Source: Pontibacter actiniarum (GTDB taxonomy: Bacteria; Bacteroidota; Bacteroidia; Cytophagales; Hymenobacteraceae). Taken from it: DNA of 64,000 nt. Within the stretch, counting starts at the first letter, position 1. The number at the start of each line of letters is the position of its first letter. The stretch spans positions 1,054,001 to 1,118,000 of the forward strand of contig NZ_CP021235.1 of the NCBI RefSeq assembly GCF_003585765.1, in the 5' to 3' direction. The translations under genes and the position numbers were made by a program. The notes beneath the pieces were generated by a model. The model searched no databases and was not told the DNA's origin. It saw only the letters and a list, made by a program, of their open reading frames with translations. Below are positions 36,770 through 45,303 of the stretch, piece by piece.

Positions 36770-37711
36770 CTACTTCAGTACAAAAGTCGTTTTCCCGATC
36801 AGGAAGCCATCTGCATAAAGCTCTACGGTGTGCTGCCCTTTCTTGTAGGCTGCGTTTTTGTCGTAGGTGAAGCTGAGCGGCTGCTGCGTATTGTCATAAA
36901 CGAAGTCGCGCTTGGCGGTATAGTACATGTCTTCTCCGTCGATCTGGAACGTTCCTGAACCGGTGGTCAGGTTGTAGAGCGCGGCGCCGTCCGGCTCAAT
37001 CAGGCGCATGTAAACAGTTTTCGGCTCTTTCTTGGCAACATCATTTTTGGCAAGCTTAAAGTCCACACGCAGCTTGTCTACGCGCTTGGCACGGTACTCA
37101 TTGTCGTCGTCTTCCTTCTCTTTGCCGCGCTGGTTAATAATGTTCACGTTCAGGTTCTTCGCTTCCAGCCTGGAAGCCATCCGCACTTTCTCGTTCAGCA
37201 CCTCGTTGGTGGACTGCATAGTGGTCAGGCTGTCGGCCAGGCGGGTTTGCGTGGTTTTAAGGTCTGTGTTCTCAGTGAAGAGCACCTCGTTATCCTGCTT
37301 AAGGCTGGCGATCTGGGCGTCTTTTTCCTTAAGCTGCTGCTCAAAAGCGGTGGCTCTGTCACGGAAGCGGCGCTGGTCGGCCAGGCTATAGCTTCTTTTT
37401 CTGAAACCGCGCAGTTCGTCCAGGTCGGCTGTGATGGCGGCAATTTTCGTTTCGAGGGAGTCGTTCTCCAGCCCCATCGACTGCAGCTCCTGGCTCTGGC
37501 GTTCAAAATCAGCTTTCAGTGCCTCGTAAATCTTGATCTGGTTCTCCAGCTCGCTGTTCTTTACGTTGATGATTTCGGCTTGCTCCTCTGTTTTCTCTTT
37601 TTTCTGATAGTTCATGTAAATCAGAATGCCGTTAATGCTGATAAGCACCACCAAGAGGCCTCCGATCAATAATTTGCGGTTGCTTCTATTTTCAGGAGTA
37701 TTCGCTGACAT
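36770..37711 (-). CDS. Single-pass membrane protein with coiled coil, function unknown
   Basis: A 313-residue protein that I do not recognise beyond being of a type common in Cytophagales. A short cytoplasmic N-terminus leads to one membrane segment (about 14-31, LLIGGLLVVLISINGILI). A long, heptad-like coiled coil follows at about 35-185, rich in Glu, Gln, Lys and Leu. The C-terminal globular beta-rich domain (about 205-313) contains VYMRLIEPDGAALYN and ends HTVELYADGFLIGKTTFVLK. The extracytoplasmic position suggests an envelope-spacing or scaffold role (inference). Start ATG 37711. Confidence 0.8.
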   Translation of the reverse strand: MSANTPENRSNRKLLIGGLLVVLISINGILIYMNYQKKEKTEEQAEIINVKNSELENQIKIYEALKADFERQSQELQSMGLENDSLETKIAAITADLDELRGFRKRSYSLADQRRFRDRATAFEQQLKEKDAQIASLKQDNEVLFTENTDLKTTQTRLADSLTTMQSTNEVLNEKVRMASRLEAKNLNVNIINQRGKEKEDDDNEYRAKRVDKLRVDFKLAKNDVAKKEPKTVYMRLIEPDGAALYNLTTGSGTFQIDGEDMYYTAKRDFVYDNTQQPLSFTYDKNAAYKKGQHTVELYADGFLIGKTTFVLK

Positions 37712-37831
37712 ATGTTATATAGTGTTTGTGTTTGACTAGCTAAAGGTTAAACGTTAGTTTTATAGCTGGCACCGGAACCGGTGTTAGTGCAAAAATCAAA
37801 TATATAAATTTGATTCTATAATTGTAGATAG

Positions 37832-38428
37832 ATGAACCAAGAATTTAGCGCAGCATACTGGCAGCAGCGTTACCAACAAGGCCAGACAGGCTGGGACGTT
37901 GGAGGTATAACGGCACCGCTCCGAGAATATTTTGATCAGCTGCAAAACAAAGCACTGCGGATTTTAATTCCGGGCTGCGGCCACGCCTATGAGGCTGAGT
38001 ACCTGCATAACCTGGGCTTTACGCAGGTGTATGTTGCTGACCTGGCGGAGGCGCCGTTACAGCAATTCGCAAGCCGTGTGCCTGGTTTTCCGAAAGCGCA
38101 CCTGCTGCAGGCGGATTTCTTTTCCCTGGAGGGGCAGTACGACCTGGTAGTGGAGCAGACCTTCTTCTGTGCCCTGCCTCCCGACCTGCGGCCAAACTAT
38201 GCCCGTAAATGCGCAGAGCTCCTCTACCCGGGTGGCAAGCTCATGGGCCTGCTCTTTGATACCGCCTTCTCCAGCCCGGGACCACCCTTTGGCGGAGACC
38301 GGGAGGAGTACCGCGCGTACTTCAGCCCTTATTTCGATTTTTTGCACTTCGAGACAGCCTACAACTCCATACCGCCGAGGCAGGGGCGTGAGCTGTTTAT
38401 ACTGCTGCAGAAGCAGGCAGCGGAGTAA
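37832..38428 (+). CDS. TPMT-family SAM-dependent methyltransferase
   Basis: A 198-residue class I methyltransferase of the thiopurine S-methyltransferase family. AYWQQRYQQGQTGWDVG at the N-terminus is the family hallmark. SAM-binding motif I is ILIPGCGHAYEAEYL, and VYVADLAEAPL, QADFF and YDLVVEQTFFCALPP follow. Bacterial members detoxify chalcogens or unidentified thiols; the substrate here is unknown. A TAAATTTG -7 match at 37805-37812 lies 20 bases before ATG 37832. It is divergent from the coiled-coil gene. Confidence 0.9.
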   Translation: MNQEFSAAYWQQRYQQGQTGWDVGGITAPLREYFDQLQNKALRILIPGCGHAYEAEYLHNLGFTQVYVADLAEAPLQQFASRVPGFPKAHLLQADFFSLEGQYDLVVEQTFFCALPPDLRPNYARKCAELLYPGGKLMGLLFDTAFSSPGPPFGGDREEYRAYFSPYFDFLHFETAYNSIPPRQGRELFILLQKQAAE

Positions 38429-38495
38429 GGCTTAATTTTTTGCCTGCGCGCCTATTAATTCGTTATTCATCATTCCTAATTTATAATTACCTAGC

Positions 38496-38503
38496 TACCT
38501 TTG
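38496..38503 (+). promoter_or_regulatory. Candidate -7 element of kdsA
   Basis: TACCTTTG is an exact TAnnTTTG match, 37 bases before the kdsA ATG. No clear -33 partner was seen. Confidence 0.4.
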
Positions 38504-38539
38504 CTAGGCCGACAAGGCAAGTATAAACGTACAGAAACT

Positions 38540-39349
38540 ATGTTCGAGATACCGAAACTGAAGTATACAGACAGCGGCAACTTCTTCCTGATGGCCGGCC
38601 CTTGCGCCATTGAAGGGGAGGAGATGGCCATGCAGATAGCTGAGCGCATCAAAACCATTTCTGATAAGCTGCAGCTTCCGTGGATATTTAAAGGCTCATA
38701 CCGCAAAGCCAACCGTTCCCGCCTGGATTCTTTCTCGGGCATTGGCGATGAGAAGGCTCTCCGCATTCTGGAGAAGGTAGGTAAGGAGTTTGACGTGCCC
38801 ACCGTAACCGACATTCACGAAAGCGACGAGGCTGCCATGGCCGCAGCATATGTGGATGTGTTGCAGATCCCGGCTTTCCTGTGTCGCCAGACAGACCTGC
38901 TGGTGGCGGCGGCTAAAACAGGCAAGGTGGTGAACATCAAAAAAGGCCAGTTCCTGTCTGGGGAGGCCATGCGCTTTGCCGTTGATAAGGTACGGGAGTC
39001 TGGAAACGACAAGGTGGTTCTGACGGACAGAGGCAACAGCTTTGGCTACTCGGATCTGGTGGTAGACTTCCGCAACATCCCGGCCATGCAGCAGACAGGT
39101 GCGCCAGTGGTGATGGACATCACCCACTCGCTGCAGCAGCCAAACCAAAGCTCTGGTGTTACCGGCGGCAAACCGGCTCTGATCGAAACAATTGCAAAAG
39201 CGGCCATTGCCGTAGGTGCTGACGGCCTTTTCATTGAAACGCACCCGCAGCCAAGTATAGCCAAGTCTGACGGCGCTAACATGCTGCCCCTGGACCAGCT
39301 GGAGGCGCTGATGCAGAAACTGATTCGCATCCGCCAGGCAATTCAGTAA
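38540..39349 (+). CDS. kdsA: 3-deoxy-8-phosphooctulonate (Kdo-8-P) synthase
   Basis: Condenses phosphoenolpyruvate with arabinose-5-phosphate to give Kdo-8-phosphate for the LPS inner core. It has 269 residues, the normal size. MAGPCAIEGEE, FKGSYRKANRSR, DIHESDEA and VMDITHSLQQPN are all family motifs. The frame is open from 38501, but ATG 38540 gives MFEIPKLKYTD. It appears to be monocistronic and ends in a 22-base perfect inverted repeat. Its presence shows that the organism makes Kdo-containing LPS. Confidence 0.97.
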   Translation: MFEIPKLKYTDSGNFFLMAGPCAIEGEEMAMQIAERIKTISDKLQLPWIFKGSYRKANRSRLDSFSGIGDEKALRILEKVGKEFDVPTVTDIHESDEAAMAAAYVDVLQIPAFLCRQTDLLVAAAKTGKVVNIKKGQFLSGEAMRFAVDKVRESGNDKVVLTDRGNSFGYSDLVVDFRNIPAMQQTGAPVVMDITHSLQQPNQSSGVTGGKPALIETIAKAAIAVGADGLFIETHPQPSIAKSDGANMLPLDQLEALMQKLIRIRQAIQ

Positions 39350-39360
39350 TTGCTACCGGT

Positions 39361-39409
39361 TAAAGTATAAAGGACAAAGGAATACACTTCCTTTGTCCTT
39401 TATACTTTA
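39361..39409. terminator. Bidirectional terminator built on inverted AAAGTATAAA
   Basis: A perfect 22-base inverted repeat (39361-39382 with 39388-39409) with a 5-base loop lies between convergent kdsA and the methyltransferase gene. Each outer arm contains AAGTATAA, the 7-mer found in excess across the window. Confidence 0.92.
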
Positions 39410-39427
39410 TTACCTCCCCTTGATAGC

Positions 39428-40213
39428 CTAGTAGTAAAGTGTAAAATTCTCCTTAGGCTGTTGCGTGCGCAAGAACACCAGCCCCACAAAGTATAGGTCC
39501 ACTGTTTGGCGCACCTGCGGGTGGCGTTTAATATCTTGCCAGGCGCGCTTCATTTCTGCAGACCAGTAAATATCATCCAGCACCAGTACGGTGTTTTCAT
39601 GGCTCTTTGCCAGGCAGCTCTCAAAGTAGCGTATCGTCGGCTCATAGCGGTGGTTTCCGTCCAGAAAGGCGAAATCCAGCCGGTCTAGCTGTTGCAGCTG
39701 CTTCTCCAGCGTTTCATCCAGGTTGCCCTCCACCAGGTTAATATTCTTCAGGCCCTGTTTTTTAAAGTTCTCCCGCGCCACCCGTGCAATGCTGGGGCAT
39801 CCCTCAAAAGTATGAATATCTGCCTTTCTGCGGGCCTCAGCTAAGTAGGAGGTGGTAAGCCCAAGCGATGTGCCGAGCTCAAGTATGGTTTGGGGCTGGA
39901 AGTGGTTAACGAGACGGAACAGCAGCTGGCCGTACTTGGGTGGCTTGGCCGATGTGCGGGCTATGGCCTTTATGCGGCGCACGTGCTGGTTTATACTTTT
40001 TGAGCCGGCGCCGAAGTCAGTGATCCGCAGCTCCCGGTTATCCTCGAGCAACTGGTCGCGCAGGGTCTCTACGCGGTCGTAAGCAGGGTAGTGGCCCGTA
40101 TGGTGCAGTACGTTGTGGTACAGGTCAAATACGAAAGGGGAGTGGACGCCGTGCAGCTTATAGGCGCGCATCCGGTAGAGCAGGTAGTCAGCGGCTAATC
40201 TTATGTAAGACAC
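39428..40213 (-). CDS. Class I SAM-dependent methyltransferase (O-methyltransferase-like)
   Basis: A methyltransferase of about 261 residues in the Methyltransf_24 group. An N-terminal RAYKLHGVHSPFVFDLY motif is conserved in Bacteroidota members. SAM-binding TILELGTSLGLTTSYL follows, with DFAFLDGNHRYEPT and VLVLDDIYWSAEM further on. The frame is open to 40366, but the extra residues are low-quality and overlap apaG. GTG 40213 gives MSYIRLAADYLLYRMRAYK, matching family N-termini; ATG 40171 is a shorter alternative. Substrate unknown. Confidence 0.85.
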   Translation of the reverse strand: MSYIRLAADYLLYRMRAYKLHGVHSPFVFDLYHNVLHHTGHYPAYDRVETLRDQLLEDNRELRITDFGAGSKSINQHVRRIKAIARTSAKPPKYGQLLFRLVNHFQPQTILELGTSLGLTTSYLAEARRKADIHTFEGCPSIARVARENFKKQGLKNINLVEGNLDETLEKQLQQLDRLDFAFLDGNHRYEPTIRYFESCLAKSHENTVLVLDDIYWSAEMKRAWQDIKRHPQVRQTVDLYFVGLVFLRTQQPKENFTLYY

Positions 40214-40301
40214 AGAGGTAGATTGGGCGACACAAGGGGCAGCTGCAAACCCGCAGGTTTTCTGCGCAGGCCCTTTTGTCTTTTCTAATAATACGTCAGG
40301 T

Positions 40302-40688
40302 TTAGTTGAGCTTGTAAGGAACAACCAGCGTAAACTCGGGAATGTTGGCTTTGAACTGGCGGCCATCCACGAGGCGCTCCATCAGGTAGTTGCCGCGCAT
40401 CTTGCCGATCCCCGTCTTCAGGTTGCAGCCCGACACGTACTCGTGCATCTCGCCGGGCTCCAGCACAGGCTGCTGCCCCACAACGCCTTCTCCCTCCACC
40501 TCGCGCACAACGCCCGTGGCATCGTGTATGTACCAGTGGCGGCGCAGGAGCTTTACCGTGAACTCGCTTTTGTTCTCTATTTTTATTCTATAGGCAAAAA
40601 CAAAGTGCTGTTGCACCGGGCTGGAATAGTCCGGCAAGTAATTCGTCGTAACCGTTACTTTTACACCTTCCGTTGTTTTTGTATCCAT
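40302..40688 (-). CDS. apaG: ApaG domain protein
   Basis: A 128-residue protein with a fibronectin-III-like ApaG fold. Characteristic segments are FAYRIKIENKS, LLRRHWYIHDATG and the glycine-rich GEGVVGQQPVLEPGE. ApaG is linked genetically to Co2+/Mg2+ resistance and Ap4A levels in enterobacteria, and the fold is a protein-interaction domain in F-box proteins; its molecular role remains unclear. Start ATG 40688. It lies 88 bases upstream of the methyltransferase start on the same strand and is divergent from ung. Confidence 0.95.
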   Translation of the reverse strand: MDTKTTEGVKVTVTTNYLPDYSSPVQQHFVFAYRIKIENKSEFTVKLLRRHWYIHDATGVVREVEGEGVVGQQPVLEPGEMHEYVSGCNLKTGIGKMRGNYLMERLVDGRQFKANIPEFTLVVPYKLN

Positions 40689-40788
40689 GTTCCAGAGTTT
40701 TTTGTATACTTAGAAACCTGAGCAGCGCCTGCAGTTACAGTTGCGGCTTTGGTCTCTGTCAATCTAACCCAACAAGCCTAACTAACTC

Positions 40789-41451
40789 ATGAATGTAAAG
40801 ATAGAAGAAAGCTGGCAAAATGTCTTACAAGATGAATTTGAAAAGCCATATTTCAAGAACTTAGTTTCCTTTGTAAAGGACGAGTATAATTCTCAGAAAG
40901 TTTATCCGGCGGGCACCCAGATTTTCAATGCGTTTCAGCTGTGCCCTTTTGATAAGGTTGAGGTGGTGATACTGGGCCAGGACCCTTACCACGGGCCCAA
41001 CCAGGCAAACGGGCTGGCTTTTTCTGTGAGCGACGAGGTGCGTACGCCCCCGTCCTTGCTCAATATCTTTAAGGAGATTAAAAGTGATTTGGGGAAAGAC
41101 ATGCCCGCCACCGGCAACCTGGAGCGGTGGGCAAAGCAGGGCGTGCTGCTGCTAAACGCTACCCTTACCGTGCGTGCAGGCAATGCGGGCTCGCATCAGA
41201 AGAAGGGGTGGGAGGAGTTTACCGATGCCGTAGTGAAGAAAGTGAACGACCTGAAGGAGAACGTGGTGTTTATGCTGTGGGGGGCGTATGCCCAGAAGAA
41301 AGGCGCCTTTATCGACGACAGCAAACACCTGGTGCTGAAAGCGGCACACCCGTCCCCGTTCGCCGCCGACCGAGGGTTTTTCGGTAGCCGCCACTTTAGC
41401 AAAGCCAACAGCTATTTAGAGGAACACGGCAAGAAACCCATCGACTGGTAA
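40789..41451 (+). CDS. ung: Uracil-DNA glycosylase, family 1
   Basis: Removes uracil from DNA to start base-excision repair. It has 220 residues. The water-activating motif GQDPYHGP contains Asp65, and the leucine-loop region HPSPFAADRGFFGSRHF contains His187. VLLLNATLTVRAGNAGSH and VVFMLWGAYAQKK are also conserved. Start ATG 40789. The gene converges on the helical-repeat gene across 96 bases that contain two AAGTATAG copies. Confidence 0.98.
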   Translation: MNVKIEESWQNVLQDEFEKPYFKNLVSFVKDEYNSQKVYPAGTQIFNAFQLCPFDKVEVVILGQDPYHGPNQANGLAFSVSDEVRTPPSLLNIFKEIKSDLGKDMPATGNLERWAKQGVLLLNATLTVRAGNAGSHQKKGWEEFTDAVVKKVNDLKENVVFMLWGAYAQKKGAFIDDSKHLVLKAAHPSPFAADRGFFGSRHFSKANSYLEEHGKKPIDW

Positions 41452-41547
41452 ACCCGCTTTCTGAAGCCGCGCAGGCGCAGTGGCCGGTATGGGGTTGCTG
41501 CGCTGCGCGGCTACAAGTATAGAACTGTTACCGCAAGTATAGACCTG

Positions 41548-43092
41548 CTATTTCAGCTGCTTAAACTTTTGCTGCATTACCTCCTGCACCGGCACGTTGT
41601 TAATCTTGCTGTCGAGCCAGGAGATGATATCCAGATACAGGAACGGGCGCTTATACAGTGGGTTGGCAGATATTTCCAGCAGCTTCTCCTTTAGGGCGGC
41701 AAAAGCGGTTTTTAGTTCCAGGGGCTTAATGTCTGGCAGCTTGCGCAGAAACTTGAAGATTGCCACCTGCATCGGCTGCTGGTCATTCATCTTGCCCAGG
41801 AAGTGGTACACCGACTTTACCTGGTACTCCAGCTGCTCATCCTTGCCTGCCTCGTAGTGGGCAATAAGGCTCAGTATTCGCGCAAAGCACTGTATATCCT
41901 CGCGCAGGCTCACTTCCTTAAAGTTAATGATCTTGTCGAGGTACAGGATGGAGCTCTTATAGTCGCCGCTGCCAAAGTATAGACTGGCTATTTTGTAGTA
42001 GAACACCAACTGGCGGTGCGGGTCCAGCTGCTGCTGAAACACGCGCAGGTTCCGCCTGATTTCCGGCACCAGCTTTAGCCCCTCCGTAAAGCGCCCCTCC
42101 ATGTACGAAGCGTTTATCTTGTTGGTGTAGATGTAGAGAAACAGCAGCATCTCAATGTTGGGGTTGCTGCGGCGCGTGCTGTCTGCTGCAAATTCTTCCA
42201 GCTTCTGCAATGCCTCCTTAAACTTGCTGTAGTACAGCAGGCCGTACAGCGCCAGCAGCAGGTTGTGCAGCCCTTTGATATAGTTGGTGGTTTGCTGCTG
42301 CTTCATCTGCGGCTCTTCCTCAAATAGGTCTACCCACTTCTGCGCATACCTGTAGCAGGCCTTAAAATCCAGCAAGATGTAGTGGTACCACACGTGCGCC
42401 TGGTAAAACGCCAGCTTTTCGGCAAAGCTAGCCTCCCGCAGGTTCAGCTCCGGCACGTTGGCCTTAAAAAAAGCTTTTAGCTTATCGCAGTCTTCGGGCG
42501 TGCGGGCATGCCCTAGCTTAATGTAAAGGCCGTACAGCTGCAGCGCCAGGCTGGAGTTGTGGTGCAGCCGCTCCAGGTGCTTCACCGTTACGCTTGCCTC
42601 CTGCGTCAGCGCCTCTGCGCGGCCTTCCAGGCTGCGGGTAATGTACTGCTGCTCAATCTGCTTCTCATAGTTGATGGCCAGCAGCATGATGTGCGGGAAC
42701 GAGGCTTGCTGCGCCGCCACCTTCACTTTCTCCAGTATCTTCAGGCTTTGCTGGTACAGGCCCTTGTTATAGAGCACGCGCCCGTAATCCAGCAGCTCGT
42801 GTAGTTGAATGTCGGTGTTTTGGTTGGCGTGGTAGAGGCGGAGGCTCGCCAGCAGCTGCTTGTAGAGGTTTGCCTTCTGGTTTGCCAACTGGGCCTTCTT
42901 AATGGCCGGCACCTGTTTGAGTATCTTTTCCTCGTCATACTGCGCCAACCCGTCCAGGGCATCAAAGAGCTGCAGAAATTTTATGTCGCCGCTGGAGCTC
43001 TGCCGGGTGGCAAAAAGCCTGAAATGCCGCTTCTCCGAACGCGCCAACGACTTAATTAACTGAAAAACAGCATCTGACGAAGCATTAGACAT
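41548..43092 (-). CDS. Helical-repeat (TPR-like) protein, function unknown
   Basis: A 514-residue, largely alpha-helical soluble protein with TPR-like spacing of aromatic and small residues (for example YGRVLYNKGLYQQSLKILEK and ASLYFGSGDYKSSILYLDKI). No enzymatic motif, signal peptide or membrane segment is seen. The N-terminus (FQLIKSLARSEKRHFRLFA) is rich in basic residues and recalls a widespread uncharacterised Bacteroidota family. A scaffolding role is inferred from the fold only. Start ATG 43092, with a candidate TATTTTTG -7 element about 80 bases upstream. Confidence 0.8.
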   Translation of the reverse strand: MSNASSDAVFQLIKSLARSEKRHFRLFATRQSSSGDIKFLQLFDALDGLAQYDEEKILKQVPAIKKAQLANQKANLYKQLLASLRLYHANQNTDIQLHELLDYGRVLYNKGLYQQSLKILEKVKVAAQQASFPHIMLLAINYEKQIEQQYITRSLEGRAEALTQEASVTVKHLERLHHNSSLALQLYGLYIKLGHARTPEDCDKLKAFFKANVPELNLREASFAEKLAFYQAHVWYHYILLDFKACYRYAQKWVDLFEEEPQMKQQQTTNYIKGLHNLLLALYGLLYYSKFKEALQKLEEFAADSTRRSNPNIEMLLFLYIYTNKINASYMEGRFTEGLKLVPEIRRNLRVFQQQLDPHRQLVFYYKIASLYFGSGDYKSSILYLDKIINFKEVSLREDIQCFARILSLIAHYEAGKDEQLEYQVKSVYHFLGKMNDQQPMQVAIFKFLRKLPDIKPLELKTAFAALKEKLLEISANPLYKRPFLYLDIISWLDSKINNVPVQEVMQQKFKQLK

Positions 43093-43172
43093 TGTAATAA
43101 ACTTTTAGTTATACTATTGATAATCAGATGTATATGTATGTTGGTTTGCTTTTTTGAAATAGTAGCACAGCC

Positions 43173-43186
43173 CAAAAATAGTTTTG
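43173..43186. promoter_or_regulatory. Overlapping divergent -7 elements
   Basis: The sequence CAAAAATAGTTTTG reads TAGTTTTG on the plus strand (43179-43186) and TATTTTTG on the minus strand (43180 to 43173); both match TAnnTTTG exactly and share two bases. The plus-strand copy has TTTG at 43153-43156 with a 22-base spacer. The minus-strand copy would serve the 514-residue protein gene. Confidence 0.45.
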
Positions 43187-43408
43187 CATGCTGCATTTAA
43201 AGGTCCAACTTTGAAGCAGGTTAAATGTAAAAGTAGCTTTAAAAGATCAGAAATGGTATTGGCTGCCTGCATTAAACAAGCCGGGCAATGCCTGGAGCTA
43301 CCAGGGCGGAAGGAGCAGCGACAGTGCAGGCTCGGATACCGCCGACAAAAGAAAGAAATATTTATAGGAAAATAGTTTTGATTAGTTTTTAATTCCAGAT
43401 TGATTAAG

Positions 43409-43435
43409 CTGCGTTCTGCTGGGATGCAGTTTTTT
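43409..43435 (+). terminator. First orphan terminator hairpin
   Basis: An 8-base stem (CTGCGTTC with GGATGCAG, two wobble pairs) and a 5-base loop are followed by TTTTTT on the plus strand. Confidence 0.6.
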
Positions 43436-43468
43436 GTACCATGACAACACTGTGTTAGGTTGCATGAA

Positions 43469-43505
43469 AAAGCCGCTGATTTGGGTTTCAGCGGCTTTCT
43501 TTTTT
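43469..43505 (+). terminator. Second orphan terminator hairpin
   Basis: A perfect 11-base stem (AAAGCCGCTGA) and an 8-base loop are followed by CTTTTTT on the plus strand. The minus strand also shows a short T run. Confidence 0.75.
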
Positions 43506-43648
43506 ACTACCAATGGGTGTGTGAACCGGCTAAACCAGTTTGCTTTCTTTACTTCATAAATCAAATCTTACAGCATCTTGCTTTGGAGTGTTCGTTGGCT
43601 CTGCTACCCTTGGGAGGTTGGCACTACCTTTTGCCTGTTTCAGAACGC

Positions 43649-43656
43649 TATTTTTG
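43649..43656 (+). promoter_or_regulatory. Candidate -7 element of arsC
   Basis: TATTTTTG is an exact TAnnTTTG match, 33 bases before the arsC ATG. A TTTTG lies upstream with a shorter than usual 15-base spacer. Confidence 0.4.
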
Positions 43657-43689
43657 CGTAAATTCATCCGTCAACAAAAAAGTAGCGCC

Positions 43690-44031
43690 ATGCTGAAGAT
43701 ATACCACAACAACCGTTGTAGCAAGAGCCGCCAAACCCTGGAGCTGATTCATAACGCCGGCCAGGAAGTAGAGGTGGTGGAGTACCTGAAAACGCCGCCT
43801 AGCGCTGCAGAGCTGCGCGGCTTGCTGCAGAAACTGAACATGAGGCCGGAGCAGTTGCTGCGTAAAGGCGAAGCTGTTTACAAGGAGCAGTTCAAAGGCA
43901 AAAGCCTGACAGACGAGGAATGGATACAGGCCATGGCCGCACATCCTGTGCTGATAGAGCGCCCGATTGTAGTGAAGGACCAGAAAGCTGTGTTGGGCCG
44001 CCCGCCTGAAAATGTGCAGGAGCTGCTGTAA
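43690..44031 (+). CDS. arsC: ArsC family (glutaredoxin-dependent arsenate reductase-like / Spx-like) protein
   Basis: A 113-residue thioredoxin-fold protein. The active-site cysteine is Cys10 in NNRCSKSRQTLEL, and the substrate-binding LIERPIV lies near residues 89-95. The frame is open from 43540, but ATG 43690 gives MLKIYHNNRCSK. The glutaredoxin-linked ArsC family reduces arsenate to arsenite. No ars efflux or repressor gene is near, so a general redox role (YffB-like) is possible. It ends in a 22-base perfect palindromic terminator. Confidence 0.9.
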   Translation: MLKIYHNNRCSKSRQTLELIHNAGQEVEVVEYLKTPPSAAELRGLLQKLNMRPEQLLRKGEAVYKEQFKGKSLTDEEWIQAMAAHPVLIERPIVVKDQKAVLGRPPENVQELL

Positions 44032-44123
44032 TGTATCTCTGTAACGGTAGATTTAGCAGCAACCGGAGTGCGAACTAGCAACGCTGCCACTTGCTTTACA
44101 GAACTTAGACCGGAGGTAAGCCC

Positions 44124-44171
44124 TAAAAGCAAAACAGCCAGAACTCTGCAGTTCTGGCTGTTTTGCTTTTA
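44124..44171. terminator. Bidirectional terminator, 22-base perfect inverted repeat
   Basis: The arms at 44124-44145 and 44150-44171 (core CAGCCAGAACT) are perfect inverted repeats around a CTGC loop, with T-rich flanks on both strands. It lies between convergent arsC and lepB. Confidence 0.93.
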
Positions 44172-44181
44172 AAGGGATCGG

Positions 44182-45288
44182 TTACTCAATTACTTTGAAC
44201 AGGCGGTTCCAGCGGATCTTGTCAAAGAAGCTCCCTTCCGGGTTGGTTGACATCCAGATCATCACAGCCTTGCCCACAATATGGTCTTCGGGCACATAGC
44301 CCCAGTAGCGGGAGTCAAGGGAGTTGTGGCGGTTGTCGCCCATCATGAAGTAGTAGTTCTGCTTAAAGGTATACTGCTTCACCTCCTGCCCGTCCAGGTA
44401 GAGTTTGCCCTCGCGCACCTCGGCGTTATCGTTGTGCTCGTAGTCCAGGATCACCCGCTCGTAGAAGGGCAGTGTCTCCGGCGTAATGGCTACCGTGGCG
44501 CCTTCCTGCGGAATGTAGATCGGCCCGTAGTTATCCTTGTTCCACTCGTACAGGCTTGGCTTGAACGGGAAAACCTCTGCTTCGGCCTTGCCTGGCAGGC
44601 TCTTAAGCAGGATAACATCCTTGATGAAGTCCAGCGAGGCCATTTCTTTAGCCACTTCCGGCGTGGCATCCACTACGTACCCGTTTTCAAAAAGCTGCAC
44701 ATCGTGCAGGTTGATGTTGCGGTCCTGGAAGAATTTGTCCGACAGCTGCATGTTTGGCACGAGCAGGTACTTGTACTGCATCTTCTCGGGGTTCTCAATA
44801 GCCTTGCCATTGATGTACACCTGTAGGTCCTTCACCTGCAGGGAGTCGCCGGGCAAACCAATGGCGCGCTTGATATAGTTGGTGCGCAGGTCGGCCGGGT
44901 GCTGCTCTTCCGGAGGAAAGTTGAACACTACCACATCGTTGCGTTTAACTTCTGAAAAGCCCGGCAGGCGGTGCGGCTTTAGCTGGATAGCATCGGAGTA
45001 GGAGGGGATGTTGGTGCCCCAGATGGTTTGGTGCGTCAGGGGCACTTGCAGCGGTGTCATGGGCGTGCGCGGGCCGTAGTGCAGCTTGCTCACAAACAGG
45101 AAGTCGCCCACCAGCAGGGATTTCTCCATGGATGGCGTTGGAATGGTATAAGCCTCAAAGGTGGCCCACCGGATAAGGCTTGCCGCTATGACGGCAAAAA
45201 GGATGGCGTCGCCCCATTCGCGGGCAAAGCTCTTCTTTTTCTTAGGCTCCTTTGTTTCTGCTTTCTTGTCCCAGAATTTAACGTTCAT
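44182..45288 (-). CDS. lepB: Signal peptidase I
   Basis: Inner-membrane serine protease that removes signal peptides from exported proteins; 368 residues, a long form usual in Bacteroidota. A membrane segment lies at about 27-44. The nucleophile is Ser53 (IPTPSMEKS) and the general base is Lys140 (NYIKRAIGLPGDS). Box E is MGDNRHNSLDSRYWG. An insertion of more than 100 residues separates the catalytic core boxes. A TTG at 45294 is in frame, but ATG 45288 (MNVKFWDKK) is preferred. It is the last gene of the parAB operon, 15 bases after dapB. Confidence 0.96.
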   Translation of the reverse strand: MNVKFWDKKAETKEPKKKKSFAREWGDAILFAVIAASLIRWATFEAYTIPTPSMEKSLLVGDFLFVSKLHYGPRTPMTPLQVPLTHQTIWGTNIPSYSDAIQLKPHRLPGFSEVKRNDVVVFNFPPEEQHPADLRTNYIKRAIGLPGDSLQVKDLQVYINGKAIENPEKMQYKYLLVPNMQLSDKFFQDRNINLHDVQLFENGYVVDATPEVAKEMASLDFIKDVILLKSLPGKAEAEVFPFKPSLYEWNKDNYGPIYIPQEGATVAITPETLPFYERVILDYEHNDNAEVREGKLYLDGQEVKQYTFKQNYYFMMGDNRHNSLDSRYWGYVPEDHIVGKAVMIWMSTNPEGSFFDKIRWNRLFKVIE

Positions 45289-45303
45289 CTGCAATGGCTA
45301 TGG

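Larger units (their letters stand above)
43190..43505 (+). ncRNA. Candidate small RNA ending at tandem terminators
   Basis: A consensus-like plus-strand promoter predicts a start near 43193. The first terminator-like hairpin ends at about 43435 and the second at 43505, giving RNAs of roughly 240 or 310 bases. A second -7 match (43373-43380) could give a shorter form. No gene upstream or downstream on either strand needs these terminators. Function and expression are not supported by anything else in the sequence. Confidence 0.3.
43093..43689. other. 597-base divergent intergenic region with overlapping promoters and tandem terminators
   Basis: It lies between the minus-strand helical-repeat gene and plus-strand arsC. 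It contains overlapping divergent -7 boxes near 43180, two terminator-like hairpins on the plus strand (43409-43435 and 43469-43505) and the arsC -7 box at 43649-43656. No open frame here looks like a real gene. A 40-codon frame (ATG 43253 to 43375) is possible but unsupported. Confidence 0.6.

Noticed and set aside
43184..43375. Small open frame in the region upstream of arsC
   Set aside because: Starts at a TTG inside a -7 box and has a basic, low-information sequence; the shorter ATG 43253 form is equally unsupported.
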